In this document: positions 10,254 to 20,365 of the stretch, piece by piece
How positions within the stretch are numbered: the stretch's first letter is position 1
Layout of the letters: each line of letters opens with the position of its first letter
From: Halomonas sp.
GTDB taxonomy: Bacteria > Pseudomonadota > Gammaproteobacteria > Pseudomonadales > Halomonadaceae
Assembly (NCBI RefSeq): GCF_020832045.1
Contig: NZ_JAFIFK010000031.1
Location: forward strand, 1-64,000
Length of the DNA: 64,000 nucleotides
Reading direction: 5' to 3'
The notes under the pieces: model-generated
Database searches by the model: none
Told to the model about the DNA's origin: nothing
The model's input: the letters and a program-made list of their open reading frames with translations, nothing else
Translations under genes and position numbers: made by a program

Positions 10254-10737
10254 CGATATGCGCGACCTGCCAGACCGAACGGGTCATCATTTTCTCGTTT
10301 TGCAGCTCAGGATGATCGTCGAAGGGATAAATGATGAATAGCGGGCCCTGGTCGCGCACTCGCAGCGGTGCGCCATTCAGGGTCATGGCGAGAATCACGT
10401 CGTACTCAATGAAATCTTCAACGGGAATGCTGGCACTGTAATCGTTCAAGGCCGTGACACGCAGCATCTGCCCTTTCGCTTCCACGCTTTCCAGCACGTC
10501 ACGCACCAGTGGGCCGGTGAATACGACCTGACCGTCATGCCAGGGCGTATGGGTCCGTGTCGTATGCTGGGGCATTGCCTCCAACATGGTGCGATCGAAA
10601 AGAGCCCCCTGCTCGGCGTTGGTGACGCCAATGCTGCCACTGAGGGTCAGGATCACTGGTCCTGCGGGTGCATCGAGAGCGTGGCCGCTGCCGGCCAGCA
10701 GACACAGCATCAAGCCACATGAAAACGCACTGCGCAT
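10237..10737 (-). CDS. Exported molybdopterin-oxidoreductase-fold-like protein
   Basis: A protein of about 166 residues with a signal peptide ([20 protein letters not shown]). The mature part reads like the small sulfite-oxidase/YedY-type fold: [12 protein letters not shown] at the start, then [55 protein letters not shown] and a C-terminal [10 protein letters not shown]. No cysteine that could ligate molybdenum is present in the mature protein, so a binding or sensory role is more likely than catalysis. I chose ATG 10737; an ATG at 10746 is also possible, and the longer open frame runs into a tRNA. It overlaps the downstream hybrid kinase gene by 17 bases, which suggests it helps the kinase's periplasmic domain. 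Confidence 0.75.
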   Translation of the reverse strand: MRSAFSCGLMLCLLAGSGHALDAPAGPVILTLSGSIGVTNAEQGALFDRTMLEAMPQHTTRTHTPWHDGQVVFTGPLVRDVLESVEAKGQMLRVTALNDYSASIPVEDFIEYDVILAMTLNGAPLRVRDQGPLFIIYPFDDHPELQNEKMMTRSVWQVAHIDVRSE

Positions 10738-10862
10738 GACGGGCATCCTATCGACTATCCACACGGCGATTATACGGAAGTACCAGTCAGAGCCGACTTT
10801 CCCGCCATCAACGCTGCGCCTGATGCAGCTCGACGAAGGAACCGGCAACGAACGGTATGGAA

Positions 10863-10938
<76 letters not shown>

Positions 10939-10989
10939 ACGACATGCGGCGGAAGTGAAACTTCCAACGTCTTCGAGAGAATAGGCTGA

Positions 10990-11065
<76 letters not shown>

Positions 11066-11095
11066 ATGACGAGCGTCACGATCAGCTGTGTTCGT

Positions 11096-11171
<76 letters not shown>

Positions 11172-11263
11172 ATGGCCTCGAACACGGTGCGTAGTATACG
11201 GATCGCCCACATAAGGTCAAGGGCGTATCGTGCCCGAGCGGAACAGCGGGAAAGGCCCCAAAC

Positions 11264-11302
11264 GCAAGACGCCCGGCTGACCGAAGTCACCGGGCGTCTT
11301 GC
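11264..11302 (-). terminator. Terminator of the second tRNA-Met
   Basis: A 13-bp perfect stem (GCAAGACGCCCGG and its complement) lies seven bases beyond the 3' end of the minus-strand tRNA-Met. A short T-run follows on the minus strand. It should separate tRNA-Met from the tRNA-Asn array. Confidence 0.8.
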
Positions 11303-11308
11303 TGTATC

Positions 11309-11385
11309 TGGTGGCTACGCCCTGATTTGAACAGGGGACCCCATCATTATGAGTGATGTGCTCTAACCAGCTGAGCTACGTAGCC
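11309..11385 (-). tRNA. tRNA-Met (CAT), elongator, second copy
   Basis: A 77-nt cloverleaf with encoded CCA. It is identical to the copy at 1922-1998 except for one base in the T loop (TTCAAATC instead of TTCGAATC). Confidence 0.97.
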
Positions 11386-11477
11386 ATGCTGCGTGGCGGC
11401 AGCGCCACTCAACGCGGCAGAATTATGCACGAACAGAGCTAACCAGGCAAGTCACCGCCGCTCGCCACTTTATATTG

Positions 11478-11491
11478 ATTGAACGTTCAAT
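11478..11491. promoter_or_regulatory. BetI-type operator
   Basis: A perfect 14-bp palindrome, ATTGAACGTTCAAT, lies in an AT-rich patch 70 bases upstream of the betI start. It resembles known operators of the choline-responsive TetR-family repressor BetI. Autorepression of betIBA, relieved by choline, is the expected effect. Confidence 0.8.
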
Positions 11492-11560
11492 AAAAAAATG
11501 CCAGACTTTACCCTACCTATTATCTATGCCATCCGCGCCGAAAGGGTCAAGGAGCCAACA

Positions 11561-12181
11561 TTGCCCAAGACAGGAATGGAGCCCATAAGACGCAGCCAGC
11601 TCATCCAGGCAACCATGGCTGCCATCGATGAAGTCGGCCTGGCAGATGCCACCGTTCTACGCATCGCCCGCCATGCAGGCGTATCGGCCGGTATCATCAG
11701 CCACTATTTCGGCGGCAAGGATGGCCTGCTCGAGGCCACCATGCGCCAGATCCTCACGGACCTCGGACAAGCGGTGGCACAGCGCCGCGGCCAGCTTATC
11801 GATGGCTCCCCACGAGATCATCTCGGCGCCATCATCGACGGCAACTTCGACCGCAGCCAGATCTCCGGGCCGGCTGCCAAGACGTGGCTCGCCTTTTGGG
11901 CCAGCAGCATGCATCAACCTCAGCTGCAACGACTCCAGCAGGTCAATGACCAGCGGCTCTACTCCAATTTGTGCTGCCAGTTTCGTCGCCTGATGCCACT
12001 AAACGAGGCTCGCGATGCCGCCCGGGCTCTGGCCGCCATGATCGACGGCCTGTGGTTGCGTGGCACCCTGAGCCCCGAAGGTCTCGACACCCAGCGCGCG
12101 CGTCGCCTGGCCCATGCCTGCCTCGACAAGCTGCTGGCTGGCCACGATCGCCATCCTGCCTACCCCAAGGAGACAGCGTGA
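11561..12181 (+). CDS. betI: Choline-responsive repressor BetI
   Basis: A 206-residue TetR-family regulator. The N-terminus [18 protein letters not shown] matches the conserved BetI start, and the helix-turn-helix is the segment [28 protein letters not shown]. The start is TTG 11561, because AAGGAG (11549-11554) sits six bases upstream; the upstream ATG at 11498 would add 21 residues foreign to the family. It is the first gene of betIBA, preceded by a palindromic operator. Its stop overlaps the betB start by four bases (GTGA). BetI represses the operon until choline is present. Confidence 0.95.
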   Translation: MPKTGMEPIRRSQLIQATMAAIDEVGLADATVLRIARHAGVSAGIISHYFGGKDGLLEATMRQILTDLGQAVAQRRGQLIDGSPRDHLGAIIDGNFDRSQISGPAAKTWLAFWASSMHQPQLQRLQQVNDQRLYSNLCCQFRRLMPLNEARDAARALAAMIDGLWLRGTLSPEGLDTQRARRLAHACLDKLLAGHDRHPAYPKETA

Positions 12182-13647
12182 AAGCTTCCATCATTGAGCA
12201 CCTCTACATCGACGGCCGCCGGACCGAGGCGAGCTCCGGCGAAACCTTCGACGTACTCAACCCCTACGACGGCAGCCTGCTGGCCAAGGTCGACCAGGCC
12301 AGCCAGGCCGATGTAGACCGCGCCGTCGCCTCTGCGCGTGAGGGGCAGCGCCGCTGGGCCGCCATGACCGGCATGCAGCGTGGACGTGTGCTGCAGCGCG
12401 CCGTGACGTTGCTGAGAGAGCGCAACGACGAGCTGGCCGAACTCGAGACGCGCAACACCGGCAAACCGATCAGCGAAACCGCCGCGGTGGATATCGTCAC
12501 CGGCGCCGATGTGCTCGAGTACTACGCCGGCTTGGCCCCGGCAATCGAAGGCGCCCAGATCCCGCTGCGTGAGTCGTCGTTCGTCTATACCCGACGCGAG
12601 CCGCTTGGCGTGATCGGCGCCATCGGCGCCTGGAACTACCCGATCCAGATCGCCTGCTGGAAGGCCGCTCCGGCGCTTGCCGCCGGCAACGCCGTGGTAT
12701 TCAAGCCCAGTGAGGTGACGCCGCTGACCGCCATGAAGCTGGCAGAAATCTTCACCGAGGCCGGGCTGCCGGATGGCGTGTTCAACGTCGTTCACGGCGA
12801 CGCCCGGGTCGGCCAGTTGCTGACCGCGCACGAAGGCATCGCCAAGGTATCGTTTACCGGCGAAGTGGACACCGGCAAGAAAGTCATGTCAGCGGCAGGT
12901 GGCTCGACGCTGAAGGACGTGACCATGGAGCTCGGCGGCAAGTCGCCGCTGATCGTGTTTGCCGATGCCGATCTTGACCGCGCCGCCGATGCGGCGATGA
13001 TGGCCAACTTCTACTCCAGCGGACAGATCTGCACGAATGGTACTCGAGTCTTCGTAGAGCGCTCGGTGAAGACGGCCTTCGAGGAGAAGATCGTCGAGCG
13101 CGTGGCACGCATTCGAGCCGGCGACCCGCTCGATCCGGCTGTGAACTTCGGCCCACTGGTCAGCTTCGAGCATCAGGCCAAGGTGCTGGCCTACCTCGAA
13201 TACGGCAAGCAGGACGGGGCGCGCGTGCTGGCCGGCGGCGAACCACTGGTCGAGGACACTTACGCCAGCGGTGCCTGGGCTCCCGCCACGGTCTTCACCG
13301 ATTGTAGCGACGATATGCGCGTCGTGCGCGAGGAGATCTTCGGCCCGGTGATGTCGATTCTCGCCTTCGACGACGACGAGGAGTTGATCCGCCGCGCCAA
13401 CGACACCCACTACGGCCTCGCCGCCGGGGTGTTCACCGAGAGCCTCACCAGGGCGCATCGCACCATCCACCGCCTGGAAGCAGGTATCTGCTGGATCAAC
13501 ACCTGGGGCGAGTCGCCGGCGGAGATGCCGGTAGGCGGCTACAAGCAGTCCGGCGTCGGCCGCGAGAACGGCATCGAAACCCTGGCCCACTACACCCAGA
13601 CCAAATCGGTGCAGGTGGAGATGGGACCCTTCGAGTCGGTGTTTTAG
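12178..13647 (+). CDS. betB: Betaine aldehyde dehydrogenase
   Basis: A 489-residue NAD(P)-dependent dehydrogenase that oxidises betaine aldehyde to the osmoprotectant glycine betaine. It has the aldehyde dehydrogenase motifs [28 protein letters not shown], Glu251 in MELGGKSP and catalytic Cys285 in GQICTNG. The length equals E. coli BetB (490). The start is GTG 12178 inside the betI stop, with AAGGAG five bases upstream; the longer open frame back to 11971 overlaps betI and should be ignored. Confidence 0.96.
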   Translation: MKASIIEHLYIDGRRTEASSGETFDVLNPYDGSLLAKVDQASQADVDRAVASAREGQRRWAAMTGMQRGRVLQRAVTLLRERNDELAELETRNTGKPISETAAVDIVTGADVLEYYAGLAPAIEGAQIPLRESSFVYTRREPLGVIGAIGAWNYPIQIACWKAAPALAAGNAVVFKPSEVTPLTAMKLAEIFTEAGLPDGVFNVVHGDARVGQLLTAHEGIAKVSFTGEVDTGKKVMSAAGGSTLKDVTMELGGKSPLIVFADADLDRAADAAMMANFYSSGQICTNGTRVFVERSVKTAFEEKIVERVARIRAGDPLDPAVNFGPLVSFEHQAKVLAYLEYGKQDGARVLAGGEPLVEDTYASGAWAPATVFTDCSDDMRVVREEIFGPVMSILAFDDDEELIRRANDTHYGLAAGVFTESLTRAHRTIHRLEAGICWINTWGESPAEMPVGGYKQSGVGRENGIETLAHYTQTKSVQVEMGPFESVF

Positions 13648-13737
13648 GTATCAGTGAAGAGCCACGTCATCGCCACTCGCATAGGTATGAGTGTCGGCCC
13701 AAGGCAAGCGCGGTCGGCTGTAGCGAGGGGCACCGGG

Positions 13738-13822
13738 GACAAGCCGAAGAGAAGGTCCTACGCCATGGATGGCGTAGGTAGCGCCCAGGGAAGGGTTCAC
13801 AGCGCATCCTCGTAGGCTTGTC
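13738..13822. repeat. Structured intergenic element, possible dispersed repeat
   Basis: Between betB and betA lies a nested hairpin: outer arms GACAAGCC (13738-13745) and GGCTTGTC (13815-13822), inner arms CCTACGCC (13757-13764) and GGCGTAGG (13771-13778). The flanking sequence from about 13711 to 13850 also looks non-coding. The style resembles dispersed palindromic intergenic elements of Halomonas and Pseudomonas chromosomes. Only this copy is in the window, so repeat status is inference. Confidence 0.5.
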
Positions 13823-13887
13823 GACGGATCAGCACCGAGCGACCACGTTAACAGGCCCGCTCCGTCGCGTTATCAGTGAGAGATGTC

Positions 13888-15579
13888 ATGTCCCAGATTC
13901 GTGAATACGACTACGTCATCATAGGTGCCGGCTCCGCCGGTAACGTGCTGGCCACCCGCCTCACCGAGGACAGAGGCGTCAGCGTGCTGTTGCTCGAGGC
14001 GGGCGGACCCGACTACCGCTTCGACTTTCGCACCCAGATGCCGGCGGCGCTGGCCTACCCGCTACAGGGCAAGCGCTACAACTGGGCCTTCGAGACCGAC
14101 CCCGAGCCGCACATGAACGGCCGCCGCATGGAGTGCGGCCGCGGCAAGGGGCTGGGCGGCTCGTCGCTGATCAACGGCATGTGCTATATCCGCGGCAATG
14201 CCCTGGACTATGACAACTGGGCCGGCAGGGACGGCCTTGCCGACTGGCGCTACGCCGACTGCCTGCCCTACTTCAAGAAGGCCGAGTGCCGCGACAGCGG
14301 CGCCAATGCCTATCACGGTGGCGATGGCCCCGTCAGCGTGGCCACCCCCAAGAAGGGCAACAACGAACTCTATCGCGCCTTCGTCGATGCCGGCGTACAG
14401 GCCGGCTACCCCGAAACCGAGGACGTCAACGGTTACCAGCAGGAGGGCTTCGGCCCCATGGACCGTTTCGTAACGCCCAAGGGGCGCCGTTCCTCCACGG
14501 CCCGGGGCTACCTCGACCAGGCCAAGAGCCGCAACACCCTAGCCATCGAGACCCATGCCACCACCGACGTGATCGAATTTGAGGGCAAGCGTGCCGTCGG
14601 CGTGCGCTATCTGCGTCGCGGTCAGCCCCAGCAAGTGCGTGCCCGCCGCGAAGTGCTGCTGTGCGCCGGGGCCATCGCCTCGCCGCAGATCCTGCTGCGC
14701 TCGGGGGTCGGCAACGCCGACCACCTACGCGAGTTCGACATTCCCGTGGTTCACGACTTGCCCGGCGTCGGCGAGAACCTGCAGGACCATCTGGAAATGT
14801 ACATACAGTACGAATGCAAACAGCCGATCACGCTCTACCCGGCGCTGAAATGGTTCAATCAACCGAAGATCGGCGCCGAATGGCTGCTGCTCGGCAGCGG
14901 CGTAGGCGCCAGCAACCAGTTCGAGTCATGCGCTTTCATCCGTACCCACGACGCGGAACCCTGGCCCAATCTGCAGTACCACTTCCTGCCCATCGCCATT
15001 AGCTACAACGGCAAGAGCGCGGTGCAGGCGCACGGTTTTCAAGCCCATGTGGGTTCTATGCGTTCCGAGAGTCGCGGACGTATTCGTCTCACCTCGCGCG
15101 ATCCCGCTGCCGCGCCCAGCATCCTATTCAACTACATGTCTACCGAGAAAGACTGGCAGGAGTTTCGCGACGGAATTCGCCTGACGCGGGAAATCATTGC
15201 CCAGCCGGCCATGGATGCCTACCGCGGCCGGGAGATCTCGCCGGGGCCGGACGTACAGTCCGACGAGCAGCTCGATGCCTTCGTCCGCAAGCACGCCGAA
15301 ACCGCCTATCACCCGTGCGGCAGCTGCCGCATGGGTGAAGGGGATGACGCCGTCGCAGACGGCCAGGGTAGAGTGCATGGCCTCGAGGGGCTGCGCGTGG
15401 TCGACGCCTCGCTGTTCCCGGTGATCCCTACCGGCAACCTCAACGCGCCGACGATCATGTTGGCCGAGAAGATTGCCGATCGTATCCGCGGCCGCGAGCC
15501 GCTGCCCCCTTCCGACGCTCCCTACTACGTGTCCGGCGCCAGTCCCGCCCGGCGCGAGCCTCAGCGTCGCCTGACCTGA
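13888..15579 (+). CDS. betA: Choline dehydrogenase
   Basis: A 563-residue FAD-dependent GMC oxidoreductase that oxidises choline to betaine aldehyde at the membrane. The Rossmann motif [12 protein letters not shown] lies near residues 10-21. The GMC signatures [15 protein letters not shown] and [15 protein letters not shown] are present, and catalytic His475 is in [10 protein letters not shown], with [12 protein letters not shown] near the C-terminus. I chose ATG 13888; an in-frame GTG at 13876 is less well placed. A 240-base gap with a hairpin element separates it from betB, so it may be expressed at a different level. Confidence 0.96.
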   Translation: MSQIREYDYVIIGAGSAGNVLATRLTEDRGVSVLLLEAGGPDYRFDFRTQMPAALAYPLQGKRYNWAFETDPEPHMNGRRMECGRGKGLGGSSLINGMCYIRGNALDYDNWAGRDGLADWRYADCLPYFKKAECRDSGANAYHGGDGPVSVATPKKGNNELYRAFVDAGVQAGYPETEDVNGYQQEGFGPMDRFVTPKGRRSSTARGYLDQAKSRNTLAIETHATTDVIEFEGKRAVGVRYLRRGQPQQVRARREVLLCAGAIASPQILLRSGVGNADHLREFDIPVVHDLPGVGENLQDHLEMYIQYECKQPITLYPALKWFNQPKIGAEWLLLGSGVGASNQFESCAFIRTHDAEPWPNLQYHFLPIAISYNGKSAVQAHGFQAHVGSMRSESRGRIRLTSRDPAAAPSILFNYMSTEKDWQEFRDGIRLTREIIAQPAMDAYRGREISPGPDVQSDEQLDAFVRKHAETAYHPCGSCRMGEGDDAVADGQGRVHGLEGLRVVDASLFPVIPTGNLNAPTIMLAEKIADRIRGREPLPPSDAPYYVSGASPARREPQRRLT

Positions 15580-15600
15580 TCGCCAAGAGCCGTGCCCAGC

Positions 15601-15622
15601 CGCCCCGCCATTGAGCGGGGCG
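15601..15622 (+). terminator. Stem-loop downstream of betA
   Basis: A perfect 8-bp stem CGCCCCGC/GCGGGGCG with a 6-base loop lies 21 bases after the betA stop. The following bases are only moderately T-rich, so it is a probable terminator. Confidence 0.65.
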
Positions 15623-15723
15623 CTTGCGTTGCCCCTCCCCAAGGCTGGCCAGCTGGCATCAGATGGGCTAGGCTGACACATTCAAACAACTGTTCTAAAC
15701 GCTATCCGTAACGGAGACGATGC

Positions 15724-18171
15724 ATGCTCACCCTGATACTGCTCCTCCTCACCATCGTCGGCCTGCTGGTGGTGATGCGGCGCGAGGCCGGCGCCGTGCC
15801 GACCCTGGCGCTGCTTGGCGTGCTTGGCCTGGCTGGCCTGCTGTTGGGTTCTCCCGTACTCGGCGTGTTGCTGCTGATCGGCGCAGCTGGTGTCGCCGTG
15901 GCCGGCCTGCCACCACTGCGAATCCACTGGCTCACACCGCGGCTGTTCGCCATGTTCAAGCGTGTTTCACCCAAGGTCTCGAAAACCGAGCGCATCGCAT
16001 TGGAGGCCGGTACCGTAGCCTGGGACGGTGAGCTGTTCTCGGGCCGCCCGCGGTGGGAAAAGCTCATGGCCTACCATGACGACGGCTTGAGCGAGGAGGA
16101 GCGTCGCTTCATCGATCATCAATGCAGCGTGGCTGCCGGCATGTGCAATGCCTGGGAGATCGCCAAGGAGCGTGCCGACCTGCCTGACGAGCTGTGGCAG
16201 TATCTGAAGAAGGAAGGCTTCTTCGGCATGATCATTCCCAAGGAGTACGGCGGCCTCGGCTTCTCGGCAAAGGCGCAGTCGCTGGTGCTGCAGAAACTCT
16301 CCATCAGCGAGACGCTGATGGTCACCGTAGGCGTGCCCAACTCCCTGGGCCCGGGCGAATTGCTGCTCAAGTACGGCACTCAGGCGCAGAAGGACCATTA
16401 CCTGCCGCGCCTGGCTGACGGCCGCGAGATTCCCTGCTTCGGCCTTACCGGCCCCCGCGCCGGCTCCGATGCCACTTCGCTGCCCGACACTGGGATCGTC
16501 TGCAAGCAGATGATCGATGGTGAAGAAGTCCTGGGCCTGCGCCTCAATTTCGAGAAGCGCTGGATCACCCTGGCGCCCATCGCCTCCGTAGTGGGTCTGG
16601 CGTTCCGTCTATTCGACCCCGAGCATCTGCTGGGTGAGGAAGAGGACCGCGGCATTACCCTGGCGCTGGTGCCACGAAACACCGCGGGCATGGAGATCGG
16701 TCGACGTCACCACCCCATCGGCAGCCCGTTCCTCAATGGCCCGATCAAGGGCAAGGACGTCTTCGTACCGCTGGACACCATCATCGGCGGCAACGAGATG
16801 ATCGGACAGGGCTGGCGCATGCTGGTGGAGTGCCTCTCCATCGGCCGTTGCATCACCCTGCCCTCCGGTGCCAGCGGCACCTCTCGCTATGCGCTGGGCT
16901 GGACAGGCGGCTTCGCTCGCATTCGCCGTCAGTTCAACGTGCCCGTCGCTGAAATGGAAGGCGTCCAGGAGCCGCTCGCCCGTATGGCAGCGCTCGGCTA
17001 TATCGCACAGGCTGCGGTCTATCAGACGGCCAACACCATCGACCGCGGCGAGAAGCCGGCGGTACCTTCGGCGATTCTCAAGAGTCAGCTCACTGAGTTC
17101 CAGCGTATCGCCCTCTCCGATGCCATGGATATCCATGGCGGCAAGGCGGTAACGCTGGGACCGCGCAACTATCTCGGCATCGGTTACAGCGCCAACCCGG
17201 TATCGATCACGGTGGAGGGTGCCAATATCATGACCCGAAATCTGATGATCTTCGGCCAAGGCGCCATTCGCTGCCATCCGTTCGTGCTCGAAGAGCTGGC
17301 CGCTTCCGATACGAACGATCTCAAGGCCTTCGACCGCGCCTTCTTCGGCCACGCCGCGCTGGTCTTCGGCAATGCCGCACGCGCCTTCACCATGGGGTTC
17401 GGCATCGGCAAGCCAAGCGTTCCCTTCGATGCTGTCGCCGCTCCTTATGCTAGTGATATGGCACGCCTCTCCGCAGGCTTCAGCCTGTGCGCCGATGCCG
17501 CCATGGCGAGCCTGGGCGCCGCCCTCAAACAGCGAGAGATGATCTCGGCCCGGCTAGGAGATGTCCTCTCCAACCTTTACCTGGCCTCAATGGTGATAAA
17601 GCACTGGCAGGAGGGCGACAAGGTGGAGGGCGAAGCCGCCCTGTTGCATTACAGCTGCACGCACTTGCTACAGCGCGCCGAACAGGCCTTGGATGAGCTC
17701 TTCGACAACCTGCCCAACCGGGCCCTCGCCGGCATGCTGCGGGCCGTGGTGATGCCGCTGGGCCGCCGCTGGAAGCGCCCTGCCGATCATCTGACCCGAG
17801 AGATCGCTCAGTCGGTATCGCGTGATACCGCGCTGCGCGCCAAGCTCATTCGGGAAACCTGGCAGGAAGACGACGGTGTGAAGGAGAACCCGTTGGCGCA
17901 CTATAACGCCCTGCTGGCCGACTACGACCGTGCCGAGGCGCTCTATCGTACGGTCAACAAGGCCTATGCCAAGGGTGAACTGCCGGCTCAGGCTCTGCAC
18001 CCCGAGGTTCGCTTGGAAGCGGCCCGTGAGAAAGGCCTCGTCAGCGAGGAGGATGCCGAGTTCATGCGCGGCTTCGAAGCCGAAGTGCTGGAACTGCTCA
18101 GCGTCGACGACTTCGAATACGACGAATTCGCCACCGACAAGGCCAATATCCTGCGCCACAACGCTGCCTGA
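15724..18171 (+). CDS. fadE: Acyl-CoA dehydrogenase, long FadE type
   Basis: An 815-residue FAD enzyme of fatty-acid beta-oxidation, the same length as E. coli FadE (814). Two hydrophobic segments at the N-terminus (about 1-20 and 25-65) suggest membrane association. The acyl-CoA dehydrogenase core follows: KKEGFFGMIIPKEYGGLGFS, CFGLTGPRAGSDA, then GSPFLNGPIKGKDVFVPLD and the C-terminal helical domain with IALSDAMDIHGGKAV and VEGANIMTR. A C-terminal DUF1974-like region (about 560-800) is specific to the long form. It stands alone after betA and has its own terminator. Confidence 0.94.
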   Translation: MLTLILLLLTIVGLLVVMRREAGAVPTLALLGVLGLAGLLLGSPVLGVLLLIGAAGVAVAGLPPLRIHWLTPRLFAMFKRVSPKVSKTERIALEAGTVAWDGELFSGRPRWEKLMAYHDDGLSEEERRFIDHQCSVAAGMCNAWEIAKERADLPDELWQYLKKEGFFGMIIPKEYGGLGFSAKAQSLVLQKLSISETLMVTVGVPNSLGPGELLLKYGTQAQKDHYLPRLADGREIPCFGLTGPRAGSDATSLPDTGIVCKQMIDGEEVLGLRLNFEKRWITLAPIASVVGLAFRLFDPEHLLGEEEDRGITLALVPRNTAGMEIGRRHHPIGSPFLNGPIKGKDVFVPLDTIIGGNEMIGQGWRMLVECLSIGRCITLPSGASGTSRYALGWTGGFARIRRQFNVPVAEMEGVQEPLARMAALGYIAQAAVYQTANTIDRGEKPAVPSAILKSQLTEFQRIALSDAMDIHGGKAVTLGPRNYLGIGYSANPVSITVEGANIMTRNLMIFGQGAIRCHPFVLEELAASDTNDLKAFDRAFFGHAALVFGNAARAFTMGFGIGKPSVPFDAVAAPYASDMARLSAGFSLCADAAMASLGAALKQREMISARLGDVLSNLYLASMVIKHWQEGDKVEGEAALLHYSCTHLLQRAEQALDELFDNLPNRALAGMLRAVVMPLGRRWKRPADHLTREIAQSVSRDTALRAKLIRETWQEDDGVKENPLAHYNALLADYDRAEALYRTVNKAYAKGELPAQALHPEVRLEAAREKGLVSEEDAEFMRGFEAEVLELLSVDDFEYDEFATDKANILRHNAA

Positions 18172-18196
18172 CGTTTTCTCGACTGCTGCAACTCCG

Positions 18197-18219
18197 CCCC
18201 GGCCCAGCGCCGGGGTTTT
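18197..18219 (+). terminator. Intrinsic terminator of fadE
   Basis: Stem CCCCGGC/GCCGGGG with loop CCAGC, followed by TTTT, lies 25 bases after the fadE stop. Confidence 0.85.
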
Positions 18220-18237
18220 CATGATCTGACGGCAAGA

Positions 18238-20193
18238 TCAGAGAGGCCAAACCAGAAGAATCATGGGAATTGCCACCGCGAGCACCAGCAGTGAAAGCGG
18301 CAGGCCCATGCGCCAATAATCGCTAAATCGGTAACCACCGGGCCCCATCACCAAGGTGTTGGACTGATGTCCAATGGGCGTGAGGAAGGCGCAGGAGGCG
18401 CTGACGGCCACCACCATCAGAAAGGGATCGACCGAGGCGCCGAACCCTTGCGCCAGGCTGGCGGCAATCGGCGCCATCAGTAGCGCTGCCGCAGCGTTGT
18501 TGATGACGTTGGAAAGCAACATCGAAATCAAGAACAGGCCGACCAATAGCGCTATCACTGGCCACTGTTCGCCGGCGGTGAGCAGCGCTTCCGCCACCAA
18601 CGTGGCGCCTCCGCTGGTTTCCAGCGCCTGCCCCACCGGTATCATCGCCGCCAGCAGGACGATCACCGGGCCGTCGACGGACTGGTAGGCCTCCCGCAGC
18701 GGCAGCACGCCCATCAGCAATGAGACCAGCGCCGCTCCCGACAAGGCAACTGCCGCCGGCAACAGGTCCATCAGCATGGCCACGATGGCCAGGGCGAATA
18801 CCAATATAGAAACCAGCAGCATGCGCGGCTGCCCCAGTGGCAGATTGCGGCGGGCCAAGGGCAAACATCCCAGCGTTGCCAGACTATCGCTTAGATTGCT
18901 CTCGCCGCCCTGCAATAGCAGCACATCACCGGCGCGAAAGCGTATCTCCCGCAAGCGCTGGCGCAGACGGCCCCCATCTCGCGCTACGGCGATAAGGTGC
19001 AGCCCATATTGATTCTGCAACCGCAGTTGGGCTACGGTTCGGTTGATCATCATCGAGTCGTTGCGTACCACCGCCTCGACCAACTCGAGCCCCTCCGTAT
19101 CCGTCGGCTTCTTTTCCGTCTTCTCGTTTCCTTTCCTGTCACCCTTGCCGTTCTTGTTCTTCTGCGCTGTTTCGCCGCTCCCAGCAACCTCACTGCCTTC
19201 CTCGGCGCTTGCGCTACGATGACTCGTTATTTCATCGTGACGGACGACACCAGTTGCAGCCTCCTGCTCGGCCAGTACTTCGTTCTCCAAAGCCTCCTGC
19301 TCTTCTGGTCCCAATCCCAGAGCCAGTCCGGCCTTGTCTTCGAGGAGCTGCATTTCATCGGGACCCGCCTCAACAAGCAGAATGTCCCCACTCCTTAAAG
19401 CACCGAGGAACTCATGCCCAGCCCTGCGCTTATCGTCACGCACTACGGCCAGCACCGGTATGGTTTCCTCCAGCTCCCGCTGCAGCTCACGCAGGGTCCA
19501 GCCTGCCGCCTTGGACTCTTCGCCCACCTTGAGCTCCACCAGATAGTTGGCGGTGTCGAACATTGCCTCCGTCGAGGCGCTACCTGCCCGCTGCGGTACT
19601 AGCCGCCAGCCCAGCAAGACGATGAATACGAACCCCGCCAAGGCAACCGCAGCACCTACGGGAAAGAAGTGGAACATGCCGAAGGTCTCGCCGGTGATCG
19701 AACCGCGATAGCTGGAGATGATGATATTGGGTGGCGTCCCGATCAGCGTCATCAGCCCGCCCAGCAGCGAGCCGAAGGCCAGCGGCATCAATAGCAGCGA
19801 GGGCGAGGTGTTGTGTTCGCGCGCGAGTCGCATCGCCACCGGCAGCAGCAGCGCCAGGGCACCGACGTTGTTCATGAAGCCCGACAGCACCACCACGGTG
19901 CCCGTGAGTGCAACCAATTGCAGCAACAGGCGGTCGCCGGCCTTGAGCACTTGTTCGGCAATAAGGTCCACGACTCCGGAGCGCTCGAAGCCGCGACTGA
20001 GCACCAACACGGCAGCAACGGTAATCACGGCGGGGTGGCCAAACCCGAGGAACGCCTCGTCACCCGGCACCAGGCCCAGCATGACCGAGGCAAGGAGCGC
20101 GGCGAGGGCCACGAGGTCGAAGCGGAAGCGACCCCAGACGAAGGCGGCCAGGGTCAGACCAAGAAGAATGAAAACCAATGTGTGATCTGCCAT
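18238..20193 (-). CDS. SLC13-type permease with central TrkA-C domains
   Basis: A 651-residue membrane protein. The N-terminal half has about five to six hydrophobic helices with the DASS motif SGFMNNVGALALLLP and GTPPNIIIS. The middle holds two RCK/TrkA-C modules (roughly 195-280 and 345-430). The C-terminal half has the repeat motif SMLLSNVINNAAAALLMAPIA and TPIGHQSNTLVMGPGGY. This is the architecture of SLC13 permeases for sulfate, dicarboxylates or similar anions. A Lys/Glu-rich linker (KNKNGKGDRKGNEK) sits between the TrkA-C modules. ATG 20193 has GGAGAGG upstream. The substrate cannot be told from sequence. Confidence 0.88.
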   Translation of the reverse strand: MADHTLVFILLGLTLAAFVWGRFRFDLVALAALLASVMLGLVPGDEAFLGFGHPAVITVAAVLVLSRGFERSGVVDLIAEQVLKAGDRLLLQLVALTGTVVVLSGFMNNVGALALLLPVAMRLAREHNTSPSLLLMPLAFGSLLGGLMTLIGTPPNIIISSYRGSITGETFGMFHFFPVGAAVALAGFVFIVLLGWRLVPQRAGSASTEAMFDTANYLVELKVGEESKAAGWTLRELQRELEETIPVLAVVRDDKRRAGHEFLGALRSGDILLVEAGPDEMQLLEDKAGLALGLGPEEQEALENEVLAEQEAATGVVRHDEITSHRSASAEEGSEVAGSGETAQKNKNGKGDRKGNEKTEKKPTDTEGLELVEAVVRNDSMMINRTVAQLRLQNQYGLHLIAVARDGGRLRQRLREIRFRAGDVLLLQGGESNLSDSLATLGCLPLARRNLPLGQPRMLLVSILVFALAIVAMLMDLLPAAVALSGAALVSLLMGVLPLREAYQSVDGPVIVLLAAMIPVGQALETSGGATLVAEALLTAGEQWPVIALLVGLFLISMLLSNVINNAAAALLMAPIAASLAQGFGASVDPFLMVVAVSASCAFLTPIGHQSNTLVMGPGGYRFSDYWRMGLPLSLLVLAVAIPMILLVWPL

Positions 20194-20280
20194 GCCAACC
20201 TCTCCCTGTGATGGCTCCACGCATCAGCACAACAGCCACCGAGGCAAAGGTCCAGCGCTTTCTATCGCCAACAGCGCATA

Positions 20281-20310
20281 CAAAAGGCGAAACCCGGCCC
20301 GAGCCGGGTT
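20281..20310 (-). terminator. Terminator of the aminotransferase operon
   Basis: An 8-bp stem AACCCGGC/GCCGGGTT with loop CCGA lies downstream of the minus-strand AhpD-like gene. The minus strand continues into CCTTTTG. Confidence 0.65.
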
Positions 20311-20365
20311 CCGTGGGTTTATCACGGCACGATTTTTCCCACGGCAGAGCGCATTGGCTGGAGCG

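Noticed and set aside
19100..19200. Low-complexity repeat within the SLC13 gene
   Set aside because: The Lys/Glu-rich coding stretch is not a tandem DNA repeat; it keeps the frame and is described as a linker.
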